This document shows positions 54,772-63,340 of a stretch of 64,000 bases of DNA, one piece after another (position 1 is the first letter of the stretch; every line of letters begins with the position of its first letter). Source of the stretch: Amphritea atlantica. GTDB taxonomy: Bacteria > Pseudomonadota > Gammaproteobacteria > Pseudomonadales > Balneatricaceae. Both the position numbers and the translations under genes were made by a program. The notes under the pieces were generated by a model that worked only from the letters and a program-made list of their open reading frames with translations, was not told the DNA's origin and did not search any database. The stretch is from the NCBI RefSeq assembly GCF_900111095.1, contig NZ_FOGB01000003.1, positions 251,645 through 315,644 of the forward strand, read 5' to 3'.

Positions 54772-55719
54772 ATGAAGAAAATAATAAAGGTATGTGCTCT
54801 GGCTGCGCTTGCAACCGCTCCATTTATGGGGTCAGTTGCAGAGGCCTCCGACTATCCTAACCGTCCGGTAAAGTTCGTAGTGCCATGGCCTCCAGGTGAT
54901 CTTGAAGACATCCTGACCCGCATCATTGCGGAAGATATGGCAAAAGAAACCGGCAAGCCAACCACCGTCGTTAACAAGCCAGGGGGGGCTGGTATTGTGG
55001 GGGCTTCTGACGTCGCCCGTGCCCGTGCAGATGGTCTCACCATCGGTTCTTTTGTCATTGATATTCTGACAACTCATCTGCTGTCAGGTAATGCCCCCTA
55101 CGACAAAGATACCTTTGAGCCTGTCGGTATCTTCCTGGATTATCCATTTGTGCTGGCCACGAAGGCGGACTCTAAGTACAACAACATTGAGGAGCTGGCC
55201 GAATACTCCCAGACTCACGATGTATCTCTGGGCCACTTTGGCTATCAGGCACTGCCAACAGCGATCACCTTTAAAGTTGCGGCCCAGGAGGGTATAAAAT
55301 TCTCCTCTAATGCGGCGTTTGATTCGAATGACTGCTCTACCCTTTCAAATGGCGATGCGGATGTCATTAACACCACGACGCAGCAGATTCTGGCGTGTCT
55401 GAAATCAGGCGACGTTAAATTACTGGCATCGCTGACCCGTAATCGACTGAGCATTGCGCCTGACGTCCCAACACTAAACGAACAAACCGGTATCAGCCAG
55501 ACAACCTGGAACGGTCTGTTTGTTAAGAAAGGCACCCCTGAAGCGGTTAAACAGCGTATCGCGGAGATTGCTGAGAAAGCTCTTTCCAGCGATCGGGTTA
55601 AAGAGCTGAGTGCGACGACCGGTGCAGGTATCTACTGGATCGGCGGTAAATTCGCAGAAGAGGTTGTTACTAAAGACTACGAAGCGTCTAAGTCCTTGCT
55701 GGATTACATGAAAGAGTAA
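54772..55719 (+). CDS. tctC: tripartite tricarboxylate transporter, substrate-binding protein
   Basis: 315 aa. A Sec signal peptide (cleavage near residue 26, after VAEA) precedes DYPNRPVKFVVPWPPGDLEDIL, the TctC/Bug family start. The two-lobe periplasmic binder captures a carboxylate for TctAB. The ligand cannot be read from sequence; the cluster suggests an amino-carboxylate or a related acid. A strong hairpin follows and may lower expression of the membrane genes. Confidence 0.9.
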   Translation: MKKIIKVCALAALATAPFMGSVAEASDYPNRPVKFVVPWPPGDLEDILTRIIAEDMAKETGKPTTVVNKPGGAGIVGASDVARARADGLTIGSFVIDILTTHLLSGNAPYDKDTFEPVGIFLDYPFVLATKADSKYNNIEELAEYSQTHDVSLGHFGYQALPTAITFKVAAQEGIKFSSNAAFDSNDCSTLSNGDADVINTTTQQILACLKSGDVKLLASLTRNRLSIAPDVPTLNEQTGISQTTWNGLFVKKGTPEAVKQRIAEIAEKALSSDRVKELSATTGAGIYWIGGKFAEEVVTKDYEASKSLLDYMKE

Positions 55720-55730
55720 TCCCACCAGTC

Positions 55731-55760
55731 ACGGCAGCAGGCAGGTTTTCCTGCTGCCGT
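55731..55760 (+). terminator. intercistronic hairpin between tctC and tctB
   Basis: Eleven-bp stem ACGGCAGCAGG / CCTGCTGCCGT, 8-nt loop, only a short T tract (ATTTCT). It likely gives partial termination or protects tctC mRNA, keeping binding protein above permease. Confidence 0.7.
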
Positions 55761-55787
55761 ATTTCTCCCTGTTAACCCATAATAATA

Positions 55788-56366
55788 ATGGTAAAACTCA
55801 TGAGCAGTCAGGTTAAAAATACCACAGAGATTGACACAGATGAGCTGACTCCGGAAAAACACTACGGTATTTACTGGTGTATCCTTGCTCTGTCCCTGAT
55901 ATTGCTGGGTTTACTGCCTTTTCAGGCACCCTTGATTCATACAAGTCGCGGCTGGTTTTTACAGCCGATGTTCGGTTCATCTGTAGGGCTTTTGCTATTA
56001 GCGATATTCACCAGCGTCAGGGTGATCGAGTCATTAAAAAGCGGTTTTCTCAAGCGGTGGAATATTACTGAATCACTGTTTGACACCCTGAGCAGTTACC
56101 GTACAGCGCTGATCTCGGCGGCTCTGTTTTTTCTCTATATCAACACTCTGTCAGTGCTTGGCTTTGTACTCTCAACTCTTTTATTCACCACGACACTTTT
56201 GTGGATGTGCAGACTGCTGGACCGAACCTGGTTCCTCGCAACCCTGGGTACACTGACAGTCATGGTGTTGATTTTCCGTGTTGGCGTCAGTCTCTGGCTG
56301 CCGGATGTCTGGCTGTACAGCCTGCTACCGGATCTCTGGTCTGACTTTGCTAACCAATACCTTTAA
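55788..56366 (+). CDS. tctB: tripartite tricarboxylate transporter, TctB small membrane subunit
   Basis: 192 aa (start at 55788, or 55800). Four hydrophobic membrane segments follow a polar 25-residue N-terminus. It fits the TctB family by size, helix spacing and place between tctC and tctA. The sequence is variable in this family, so the call rests mainly on context. Confidence 0.78.
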   Translation: MVKLMSSQVKNTTEIDTDELTPEKHYGIYWCILALSLILLGLLPFQAPLIHTSRGWFLQPMFGSSVGLLLLAIFTSVRVIESLKSGFLKRWNITESLFDTLSSYRTALISAALFFLYINTLSVLGFVLSTLLFTTTLLWMCRLLDRTWFLATLGTLTVMVLIFRVGVSLWLPDVWLYSLLPDLWSDFANQYL

Positions 56367-56386
56367 GTTTAAGACGTAATTCTGCT

Positions 56387-57862
56387 ATGGAAACCCTGCT
56401 ATTAGGTTTGAATGAGGTTGGCACACTCAATGTGATGCTGGCTATTGTTATCGGCGCACTCATCGGCGTCACTATCGGTTCGATCCCCGGGCTTGAGCCT
56501 GCTGGTGTCATTGCAATCCTGTTGCCTCTTAGTTTTTCGATGGAACCACTGGCCGGCGTATCGCTGCTGCTGGGGGTATACGGAGGCGCCTGGTACGGCG
56601 GTGCAATCCCCGCCATCCTGATGAATACGCCGGGCACCCCGGTCGCGGTGTTAACCACCTATGACGGTTATCCGATGACGTTAAAGGGCGAGGGAAAGAA
56701 AGCCCTGTCTATCGCTTACACGTCATCCTTTGTCGGTGGCATTATCAGTGTTTTATCACTGGTATTGCTGGCCCCGGTTCTGTCTCAGGTTGCCCGCCTG
56801 TTCGGCTCTGCCGAATTCGCCATGCTCTCGGCGCTGGGGATGATCTTTGTTGTGCTGGCGCACCGCCGGCATGTTATCGAAGCCGCCATGATGCTGGGAC
56901 TGGGTATCTTTCTCGGCACCATTGGTCTCGACCGCTCATTCAGCACTCAGGTATACACCTTCCATCAGGAATGGCTGCTCAACGGTATTCCACTGGTACC
57001 AGCGGTTATCGGCTTGTTTGCCATGTCTCAGGCATTTGTCCTGCTCTCTGCCCGTGGCAACGATTCCAGTGTCACCAAACTTGAGGGAGAGGGTCTGTTC
57101 GGCGGTTTTTTTGTGCTTATGAAACACAAAATCACCGTATTTCGCTCTGCTGCTTTAGGGGTTGTCATGGGGCTGCTGCCCGGTGTCGGCGAGTTTGGTT
57201 CGCAGTTTTTCTCCTATACCCTGGCGCAAAAGTTTTCCAAAACTCCTGAACTGTTTGGTAATGGTGCTCCGGAAGGTATTATCGCATCAGAAACATCCAA
57301 CAATGCGGTAACGGCATCTGTGATGATTCCTCTGCTGGCATTTGGTATCCCAGCAGATGCGCTGATGGCGATGCTTCTGGCTGTATTCATGGTACATAAC
57401 TATGTGCCTGGCCCGACCCTGTTCGCCGAGCGTCCGGAGTTTATCTCGGGCCTCTATATCTCATTGTTCCTGATGAATATCGTGGTATTTATCTACCTGA
57501 CATTCGCAACTAAATGGATCGTTAACCTCACCCGTATCCGGGGACGTTTTATCGGCGCTTTTATACTGGTGCTGGGGTTTGTCGGCAGCTACAGCCAGAA
57601 TTATCAGTTCTCTGATGCGTTGATAGCGCTGGGCTTTGCCGTGTTTGGCTATATTCTGCGTAAAAATGACATCCCAGCCGTGCCGATCATTCTCGGTCTG
57701 GTTCTGGGTCCCGTATTCCTGACACGCTTCCGTCAGGCAATGGGCGTGGCCGATGGCGATCTGAGTATTTTTGTCAGTCGCCCTATCAGCCTGACTCTGT
57801 TCTCAATGATTATCCTGTCCATTACGGTCTATCTGTGGAGCACCCTGAAAGCAAAGCGTTAG
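56387..57862 (+). CDS. tctA: tripartite tricarboxylate transporter, TctA large permease
   Basis: 491 aa, normal for TctA, with about 12 membrane helices. The family signature is GVTIGSIPGLEPAGVIAILLP near residue 30 and again GLLPGVGEFGSQFFSYTLAQK near 265. It couples transport to an ion gradient, typically Na+. Last gene of the usp-tctCBA unit. A 44-bp perfect palindrome follows 64 bp after the stop. Confidence 0.93.
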   Translation: METLLLGLNEVGTLNVMLAIVIGALIGVTIGSIPGLEPAGVIAILLPLSFSMEPLAGVSLLLGVYGGAWYGGAIPAILMNTPGTPVAVLTTYDGYPMTLKGEGKKALSIAYTSSFVGGIISVLSLVLLAPVLSQVARLFGSAEFAMLSALGMIFVVLAHRRHVIEAAMMLGLGIFLGTIGLDRSFSTQVYTFHQEWLLNGIPLVPAVIGLFAMSQAFVLLSARGNDSSVTKLEGEGLFGGFFVLMKHKITVFRSAALGVVMGLLPGVGEFGSQFFSYTLAQKFSKTPELFGNGAPEGIIASETSNNAVTASVMIPLLAFGIPADALMAMLLAVFMVHNYVPGPTLFAERPEFISGLYISLFLMNIVVFIYLTFATKWIVNLTRIRGRFIGAFILVLGFVGSYSQNYQFSDALIALGFAVFGYILRKNDIPAVPIILGLVLGPVFLTRFRQAMGVADGDLSIFVSRPISLTLFSMIILSITVYLWSTLKAKR

Positions 57863-57926
57863 ATTATTGAGTGGAAAACCACTTATTGATCAAATACTAA
57901 ACGAATAAATACAATCGCAAATCGCA

Positions 57927-57970
57927 GACCGCCAAAAACAACTTAATATATTAAGTTGTTTTTGGCGGTC
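57927..57970. other. 44-bp perfect palindrome
   Basis: Twenty-two bp from GACCGCCAAAAACAACTTA onward are followed directly by their reverse complement, with no spacer. Its centre ACTTAATATATTAAGT matches the operator shape seen at 49326. It lies between tctA and the luxR-type gene and could be a bidirectional terminator, an operator, or both. Confidence 0.9.
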
Positions 57971-58016
57971 AGTTGACGTATTCTGAATCTCTTGATTTAA
58001 ATCAGGAGATCCGGTA

Positions 58017-58727
58017 ATGAAAACAAACAACAATATTTACCCTGCTGGTCTGTACAGTTTTCAGGATGAATGTCTGTCGCTCCTGACCGGGGTTCTTAAT
58101 GTATCCAAGGCTGTCACCTATCTGGTCGACAATCAGCGAAAACCTATCTGCTATAAAACATGGCAGCTGCAGCCGGCAATGCACCGGCAGTATATGGATA
58201 CCTTCTATAAGATGGATCCCCTGCACCCGACTCAGTTTGTTGAGCAAACTGACGCTACGGTGGTCAAAATGAACGATCTGGTGAACAGCCAGGAGCGCTA
58301 TCATCACCCCTACTATCGGGACTTTATCTCCCCCTGGGGCGTACAGGATATTGTTGAGCTGTTTTTACGGGTTGATAACAAACTGATTGCAGGATTTGCC
58401 CTGTTCACCTCAAAACAACAACCTGAGATGCGCAGTGAAGATCTTCGTAAAGCCCAGCAACTGCATCAGTTTATGCAGTTTTCACTGGAACAGAGTCTGG
58501 ATGCACCAAAACATAGCCAGTTTGAAAGCTTTTGTGAGCAGTACCAGCTCACCCCTAAAGAGCGCATGGTTGTCGAGCTGGTCAGTCAGGGCCTGCCTAA
58601 CAAAACCATCGCCGCCAGTCTTGATTGCAGTCTGGCAACGGTAAAAACCCATCTGCAGCATATCTTTTGCAAAACCGGGGTTAACAGTAAAACTGAAATA
58701 ACCTCTCAACTGTATAACCAGCACTGA
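58017..58727 (+). CDS. LuxR-type transcriptional regulator
   Basis: 236 aa. The C-terminal LuxR/FixJ helix-turn-helix (about 168-232) has LTPKERMVVELVSQGLPNKTIA and SLDCSLATVKTHLQHIFCKTG. The N-terminal 150 residues form a sensing domain with VSKAVTYLVDNQRKP and HHPYYRDFISPWGVQDIVE, not an obvious AHL pocket or receiver domain. AGGAG is upstream. Its place between tctA and the aminotransferase, both near RTCAACC-type palindromes, makes it the best candidate activator of that regulon. Confidence 0.87.
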   Translation: MKTNNNIYPAGLYSFQDECLSLLTGVLNVSKAVTYLVDNQRKPICYKTWQLQPAMHRQYMDTFYKMDPLHPTQFVEQTDATVVKMNDLVNSQERYHHPYYRDFISPWGVQDIVELFLRVDNKLIAGFALFTSKQQPEMRSEDLRKAQQLHQFMQFSLEQSLDAPKHSQFESFCEQYQLTPKERMVVELVSQGLPNKTIAASLDCSLATVKTHLQHIFCKTGVNSKTEITSQLYNQH

Positions 58728-58778
58728 TCAGAACTTTCAGTCTCAGGGATGAGCTGACCGGCGACAAATTACTCCTTT

Positions 58779-58796
58779 ATCAACCTTCTGGTTGAT
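58779..58796 (+). promoter_or_regulatory. RTCAACC-N4-GGTYGAT operator 5 (before aminotransferase)
   Basis: ATCAACCTTCTGGTTGAT, perfect 7-bp arms. CATACT at 58818-58823 is a plausible -10 box 30.5 bp from its centre; the aminotransferase begins at 58910. Confidence 0.72.
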
Positions 58797-58909
58797 ACCC
58801 TGTTCAACTGATCCATTCATACTTAACTCAACCCCGTAGCATTGCTGGAATTGTCAGCACTCACCTGTATCGCTACGGAATTAATAAAAGAAGCATCCGG
58901 AGTTATGTT

Positions 58910-60250
58910 ATGAGTGAAAAATCAAAAACGTTATGGAACCCGATGGTACATCCGGGCGTTCCAGGTTCGCACAGCACTCTTGAAATTGTTAAAGGTGACG
59001 GCAACTACGTTCAGAATCGCGAAGGTCAGTGGCTGGTTGACGGTGTCGGCGGCCTGTGGAACGTTAACGTCGGACATAACCGGACTGAAGTTAAAGACGC
59101 GATTAAAGCTCAGCTGGATGAACTGGAGTATTTCCAGATCTTTGATGGTGTCACCCATCCCCGTGTCAAAGAACTGTCTGATCTGATCATTGAGATGACT
59201 AAGCCTGAAGGTATGGCGCGGGTCATGTACAGCTCCGGTGGCTCTGATGCGGTCGAAACCGCACTAAAGGTTTCCCGGCAGTACTGGAAAGCCGTCGGCC
59301 AGGCACAACGCTATAAATTCATCTCGCTGAAACAAGGCTACCACGGCGTTCACTTCGGCGGAGCCTCCGTCAATGGTAACACCGTATTCCGTACCAACTA
59401 TGAGCCTGTCCTGCCTGGTTGTGTTCATATTGATGCGCCATGGCTGTACCGTAACCCGTGGAACTGTGAAGACCCTGAAGAGTTGGGTCAGCTGTGTGCT
59501 AAGCAACTGGAAGCTGAGATTATCTTCCAGGGGCCTGAAACCGTTGCCGCCTTTATTGCTGAACCTGTCCAGGGTGCTGGTGGCGTTATCGTTCCCCCGG
59601 CGAACTACTGGCCGCTGATTCGTGAAGTCTGCGATAAATACGGCGTTCTGCTGATTGCCGATGAAGTTGTGACCGGTTTCGGTCGTTCCGGCAGCATGTT
59701 TGGTGTGCGTGGATGGGGTGTTGCCGCCGATATCCAGTGTTTTGCTAAAGGTATTAACTCCGGATATATCCCTCTTGGTGCCACCGTTATCAACGAACGG
59801 GTTGCTAAAGGTATCGAGAGCTGTGAAAACTTCAGTGGTGCAGTGATGCACGGTTACACCTACTCCGGTCACCCGGTCGCTTGCGCCGCTGCGCTGGCCT
59901 CTCTGAAGATTGTTCAGGATGAAGATCTGCCAGGCAATGCCGCTGTTCAGGGTGAAGACCTGAAAGCCAAGCTGAAAAATGCACTCAGCGACTTCCCATC
60001 CGTAGGCGAAGTACGCGGTAAAGGTCTGATGGTAGCTATCGACCTGGTCAGCGACAAAAAAACCCGTACCCCGATCGATCCAATGGGTGGCTTTGCCAAT
60101 CAGATCGCCGCTGTCGCCCTGCGTGAAGGCGTTATTGCCCGTCCGGTTGGCACCAAAATCATCATCTCTCCACCGCTGACAATTGGTACAGAGGAGGTTG
60201 ATAAGATGGTTGCTGCACTGTTGCAAGGCTTCACTGAGGTCGACCGTTAA
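58910..60250 (+). CDS. class III PLP aminotransferase (omega-amino acid/amine:pyruvate type)
   Basis: 446 aa. PLP site: DEVVTGFGRSG (Asp251) and Schiff-base Lys280 in FAKGINSGYIPLGA. SSGGSDAVETALKVSRQYW is the phosphate-binding region, and YHGVHFGGASVNG is typical of omega-aminotransferases. It would convert a terminal amine (GABA, beta-alanine, putrescine, taurine-like) to an aldehyde, which the two local aldehyde dehydrogenases could oxidise. Substrate is not determinable by eye. A GACCGCCAG/CTGGCGGTC hairpin follows. Confidence 0.88.
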   Translation: MSEKSKTLWNPMVHPGVPGSHSTLEIVKGDGNYVQNREGQWLVDGVGGLWNVNVGHNRTEVKDAIKAQLDELEYFQIFDGVTHPRVKELSDLIIEMTKPEGMARVMYSSGGSDAVETALKVSRQYWKAVGQAQRYKFISLKQGYHGVHFGGASVNGNTVFRTNYEPVLPGCVHIDAPWLYRNPWNCEDPEELGQLCAKQLEAEIIFQGPETVAAFIAEPVQGAGGVIVPPANYWPLIREVCDKYGVLLIADEVVTGFGRSGSMFGVRGWGVAADIQCFAKGINSGYIPLGATVINERVAKGIESCENFSGAVMHGYTYSGHPVACAAALASLKIVQDEDLPGNAAVQGEDLKAKLKNALSDFPSVGEVRGKGLMVAIDLVSDKKTRTPIDPMGGFANQIAAVALREGVIARPVGTKIIISPPLTIGTEEVDKMVAALLQGFTEVDR

Positions 60251-60292
60251 GCATCATCTGCAATGGCATTCCGTCATTAGAACACCCTTCGG

Positions 60293-60315
60293 GACCGCCA
60301 GTTAATCTGGCGGTC
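60293..60315. terminator. hairpin after the aminotransferase gene
   Basis: Stem GACCGCCAG / CTGGCGGTC, loop TTAAT, no T run. Its outer arms repeat the GACCGCC/GGCGGTC ends of the palindrome at 57927-57970. Confidence 0.6.
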
Positions 60316-60340
60316 TCATCACCCTTCCTGTATTCTGTTA

Positions 60341-60351
60341 ACTTATTAAGT
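60341..60351. promoter_or_regulatory. short palindrome before the MFS gene
   Basis: ACTTATTAAGT, symmetric about one base, 18 bp upstream of the MFS start. It resembles a shortened form of the ACTTAA-N4-TTAAGT sites. Confidence 0.35.
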
Positions 60352-60368
60352 ATTTTCAGTTACAGAAT

Positions 60369-61574
60369 ATGCCGACATCCAGTAATACCCAAACTGTCCA
60401 GATAAAAACCCCTGTCGCACTGTTAGCCGGTATGGCCATTGCCAGTCCGGTGGCGCTTAATCTCTACGCACCTGTTATGCCAGTGCTGGCTGAACAGTTC
60501 AACACTACCCCCTTTATCATTCAGCTCGGTTATACCTTCTACCTGCTCACACTGGCGATCGGACAACTGATCAGTGGTCCTCTGGCAGATCGCTATGGCC
60601 GCCGACCGGTATTTTTCTGGGGTTTCCTGCTGCATATTATTGGCGGACTGATCGGTATTTTTGCATTCGAAGCCTGGCATCTGTTGCTGGCCCGTATACT
60701 GCAGGCCGCCGGGGGTTGTACCGGCATGCTGCTGGCCCGCAGTATTATTCTGGACCAGCATGGTAAAGACAAAGCCGCCGGCATGCTGGGCTATATCACC
60801 ATGGGTATAGCGACCGCTCAGGCAGTGGCACCCACAATGGGTGGCTATCTTAACCTGGCGGTCGGCTGGCAATCGGTTTTCTGGGTGTCTATGGTTCTGG
60901 GCAGCATTGTCTGGCTGGGGGCGCTGTTGCGCTTACCCGAAACCGCCGGGCATCAAAAAGGCAGTGGCACTCTGCTGAGTAGCTTTAGTCGCTATAAGAC
61001 CGTTCTCTCCTCCCGTAGTTATATCTACTGCGCACTGTCTGCCACCATGGCCGCTTGCGGTTTTTTTGTCTTTATGAACAGTTCACCCTTTATCGTCGAT
61101 GCCATATTGATGGGAAACTCAGCCGATTACGGTAACTGGTTTCTGATGGTTGCCGGTGGATTCTGGTTGGGAAGCCTGGTGGCGGGAAAAATTTCTGCCA
61201 CCATCGGCACCCGAAAAATGATGCTCTATGGCTGTGCACTATCGGCCGGTGGTGCGGTGCTGATGCTAGCGCTGTTTAACCTGTTCCCCCTCAGCTTTGC
61301 TGCGCTGTTTCTGCCGATGGCACTGTTTACTTTCGGCCGCGGGCTGATTCAACCCAATGCCCAGGCGGCAGCGGTGTCATCAACCACAGGCGCAGTCGCT
61401 ACGGCAACGGGGATGCTGGGTTTTATGCAACTGACCATCGGTTCACTGGTGGCGCAGATAACCCCCCTCCTGATCGCTATCAGTATCTATATGCTGCCAA
61501 CGGTGCTGCTGTTTCTGGCTCTGATGGCATCGTTTTTTGCGATCAAAGGCAGCCAGGGTGAGCAGCACCACTAG
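60369..61574 (+). CDS. MFS efflux transporter, Bcr/CflA type
   Basis: 401 aa with twelve membrane helices. Motif A is in GPLADRYGRRPVFFWG (about 75), and LNLYAPVMPVLAEQF and RILQAAGGCTGMLLARSII match Bcr/CflA drug-resistance permeases. It may export a catabolic intermediate or drug. It is convergent with the DUF2306 gene 21 bp away. Confidence 0.87.
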   Translation: MPTSSNTQTVQIKTPVALLAGMAIASPVALNLYAPVMPVLAEQFNTTPFIIQLGYTFYLLTLAIGQLISGPLADRYGRRPVFFWGFLLHIIGGLIGIFAFEAWHLLLARILQAAGGCTGMLLARSIILDQHGKDKAAGMLGYITMGIATAQAVAPTMGGYLNLAVGWQSVFWVSMVLGSIVWLGALLRLPETAGHQKGSGTLLSSFSRYKTVLSSRSYIYCALSATMAACGFFVFMNSSPFIVDAILMGNSADYGNWFLMVAGGFWLGSLVAGKISATIGTRKMMLYGCALSAGGAVLMLALFNLFPLSFAALFLPMALFTFGRGLIQPNAQAAAVSSTTGAVATATGMLGFMQLTIGSLVAQITPLLIAISIYMLPTVLLFLALMASFFAIKGSQGEQHH

Positions 61575-61595
61575 TCCGCTAAAGCGCAGAGAGAT

Positions 61596-61964
61596 TTAAC
61601 CGAAAAACAGCTCATGCAGTAAACGCCCCGGCATTAAGACGGCCCCCATTGCCGCGCCAACCGTGCCCAGATAAGCCCCGACGGCAAAGGACCGGTGGTA
61701 GCGGATATTGCCTCGCCGGGCAGCCCTTACGGACACAACCACACAGATCAGTACCCAGAGCGAAAGCAGATGAATCGGCCCATAGCCATAAAACCAGTCG
61801 ATAAATCCGCTGATCCAGAATGAGGACAAGGATGTGATAATCATCGCGGCCATCCACGACCACCCCAGCCCCTTATGCAGCGTCGTTCCCTTGCTCCGGA
61901 ACAACTGAACCAGACCAACAAGCAACGCCCACAATGCCGCAGTAAGATGAATATAGGTGTACAT
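61596..61964 (-). CDS. DUF2306 family membrane protein
   Basis: 122 aa with four hydrophobic helices. The first has HLTAALWALLVGLVQLF, followed by the conserved KGTTLHKGLGWSWMAAM, whose His may bind haem or metal, and NIRYHRSFAVGAYLGT. DUF2306 function is unknown. It is 8 bp downstream of the DinB-like gene. Confidence 0.75.
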   Translation of the reverse strand: MYTYIHLTAALWALLVGLVQLFRSKGTTLHKGLGWSWMAAMIITSLSSFWISGFIDWFYGYGPIHLLSLWVLICVVVSVRAARRGNIRYHRSFAVGAYLGTVGAAMGAVLMPGRLLHELFFG

Positions 61965-61972
61965 CTTCTCGC

Positions 61973-62524
61973 CTATGCAGAGTCTTTAAGCAGATCGGGT
62001 ATATCAATCAAAAAATCGGTGACTCCCACATCGAGAGCGTGCTGATTCAGCAGGGTAGAAACCTGTCCCCGGTGATGGGTCTGGTGATTAAACAGGTTAC
62101 TGACTAATTCGCCGAAATCCCGTTCACTGACCGCCCCTTTTGAGTTGGCATAGACCAGAGTGCGATTAAAGTCACTGTCCAGAGTTTCCTCAGATAACCA
62201 CTGTTTGATCGCGCTATCAACTCTGGTGCGGGCGTTTTTCAATGATGAAAGATCGGCAAAGAGAGTATCATTCAGTTGTTCTGGCTGTGGCAAATCAGTC
62301 AAACTGATCAGCGCATGATAACGGTCTGAATGGCGCGAAAATCGAGACAGCCACAGCAGATCCCCCACCAGAATATGGTTGAGAGTCCCCAGCACTGAGC
62401 CAAAAAATGCACCACAGTCTGCCGTTAAACTACTCGCATCCAGCCTGGCGCAGGCATCATATACCTGACCATTCATACGCATGTTGTAATCCGCCATCAG
62501 CATGAAATGCTGTCTGATGTTCAT
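61973..62524 (-). CDS. DinB family protein
   Basis: 183 aa from MNIRQHFMLMADYN, with AAAGGAAA upstream; an ATG two codons earlier is possible. The DinB four-helix bundle has metal-ligand histidines in TLNHILVGDLLWL (near 47) and NHQTHHRGQVSTLL (near 145-158). DinB/DfsB proteins are damage-inducible or thiol-transferase-like; the role here is unknown. Confidence 0.85.
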   Translation of the reverse strand: MNIRQHFMLMADYNMRMNGQVYDACARLDASSLTADCGAFFGSVLGTLNHILVGDLLWLSRFSRHSDRYHALISLTDLPQPEQLNDTLFADLSSLKNARTRVDSAIKQWLSEETLDSDFNRTLVYANSKGAVSERDFGELVSNLFNHQTHHRGQVSTLLNQHALDVGVTDFLIDIPDLLKDSA

Positions 62525-62583
62525 TAACATTTTCCTTTGGTTCTGGGCCGTCCTGCTGAGCAATAGGTCCCTAAACAGGTAAA

Positions 62584-62892
62584 TTAACGATTCTCCGGTT
62601 TAATCGATTTTACTGAATCAGTAAATGCTCTGATCTCTGCCGGGCTGTAGGGTGTATGCACCCGATCCGTCGATGCCGGATGATGCTGTAAGCTAACCCC
62701 CGGACGGTGCTCCGAAGCAGGACGGATCGGTCTGGGGGTGAATCCTCCGCCGCAGTTAGGGCAGACATTATTTAGCCTGTTTGCCACACAATCACGGCAG
62801 AAAGTGCATTCATAGCTGCAGATGCAGGCCTCAGTGGAGTCAGCTGGCAGATCTTTATCACAGCATTCACAGTTGGGTCGAATCGTTAGCAT
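62584..62892 (-). CDS. DUF1272 zinc-ribbon-like protein
   Basis: 102 aa. Eight to nine cysteines in the first 48 residues (CECCDKDLP, CICSYECTFCRDC, CPNCGGG) form a double zinc-knuckle typical of DUF1272. The C-terminal half is polar and disordered-looking (PRPIRPASEHRPG). Function unknown. Confidence 0.85.
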   Translation of the reverse strand: MLTIRPNCECCDKDLPADSTEACICSYECTFCRDCVANRLNNVCPNCGGGFTPRPIRPASEHRPGVSLQHHPASTDRVHTPYSPAEIRAFTDSVKSIKPENR

Positions 62893-62928
62893 CTGTACCT
62901 CCCCGGTAACGATTACATCGATAACAAG

Positions 62929-63312
62929 TTAAGATTGATACAGTTCCAGAGGTAAATTATCCGGATCACTGAAAAATGTATACTGTTTGCCGGTATATTC
63001 ATCGGTGCGGACAGGCTCTGTAGTAATACCGTGCTGCTTTAAATGCGCCACAGCCGCGTCAATGGAACCCACTAAAAATGCCAGATGACGAAGCCCCAGA
63101 GCTTCCGGATAGCTGGGTCTGGCGGGACGGTCAGGGAAAGAGAACAGTTCAATCTGACGACCATCGGGCAGCCTGAGATCGAGCTTGTATGAATCTTTAT
63201 CCGCCCGGTAATTTTCAGCGATTACCTCTAACCCCAGTATCGACACATAGAAATGTTTCGACTGTGGGTAGTCTGAACAGATGATCGCAACATGGTGTAC
63301 GCCAGCTAACAT
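62929..63312 (-). CDS. VOC family (glyoxalase-like) protein
   Basis: 127 aa from MLAGVHHVAIICSDY, with GGAG 6 nt before; an upstream frame extension of 16 codons is unlikely. The vicinal-oxygen-chelate fold has the metal His in GVHHVAIIC and Glu in RQIELFSFPD, a second His in GLRHLAFLVGS and Glu in LPLELYQ. It is close to YaeR-type proteins. Substrate unknown. 28 bp after the YnfA gene. Confidence 0.85.
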   Translation of the reverse strand: MLAGVHHVAIICSDYPQSKHFYVSILGLEVIAENYRADKDSYKLDLRLPDGRQIELFSFPDRPARPSYPEALGLRHLAFLVGSIDAAVAHLKQHGITTEPVRTDEYTGKQYTFFSDPDNLPLELYQS

Positions 63313-63340
63313 ATGATCTCCTGGTATCCCTGATAAGCAA

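Noticed and set aside
59264-60226. 320-codon minus-strand frame over the aminotransferase
   Set aside because: Antisense shadow of a strongly coding gene, with low-complexity composition and no family.
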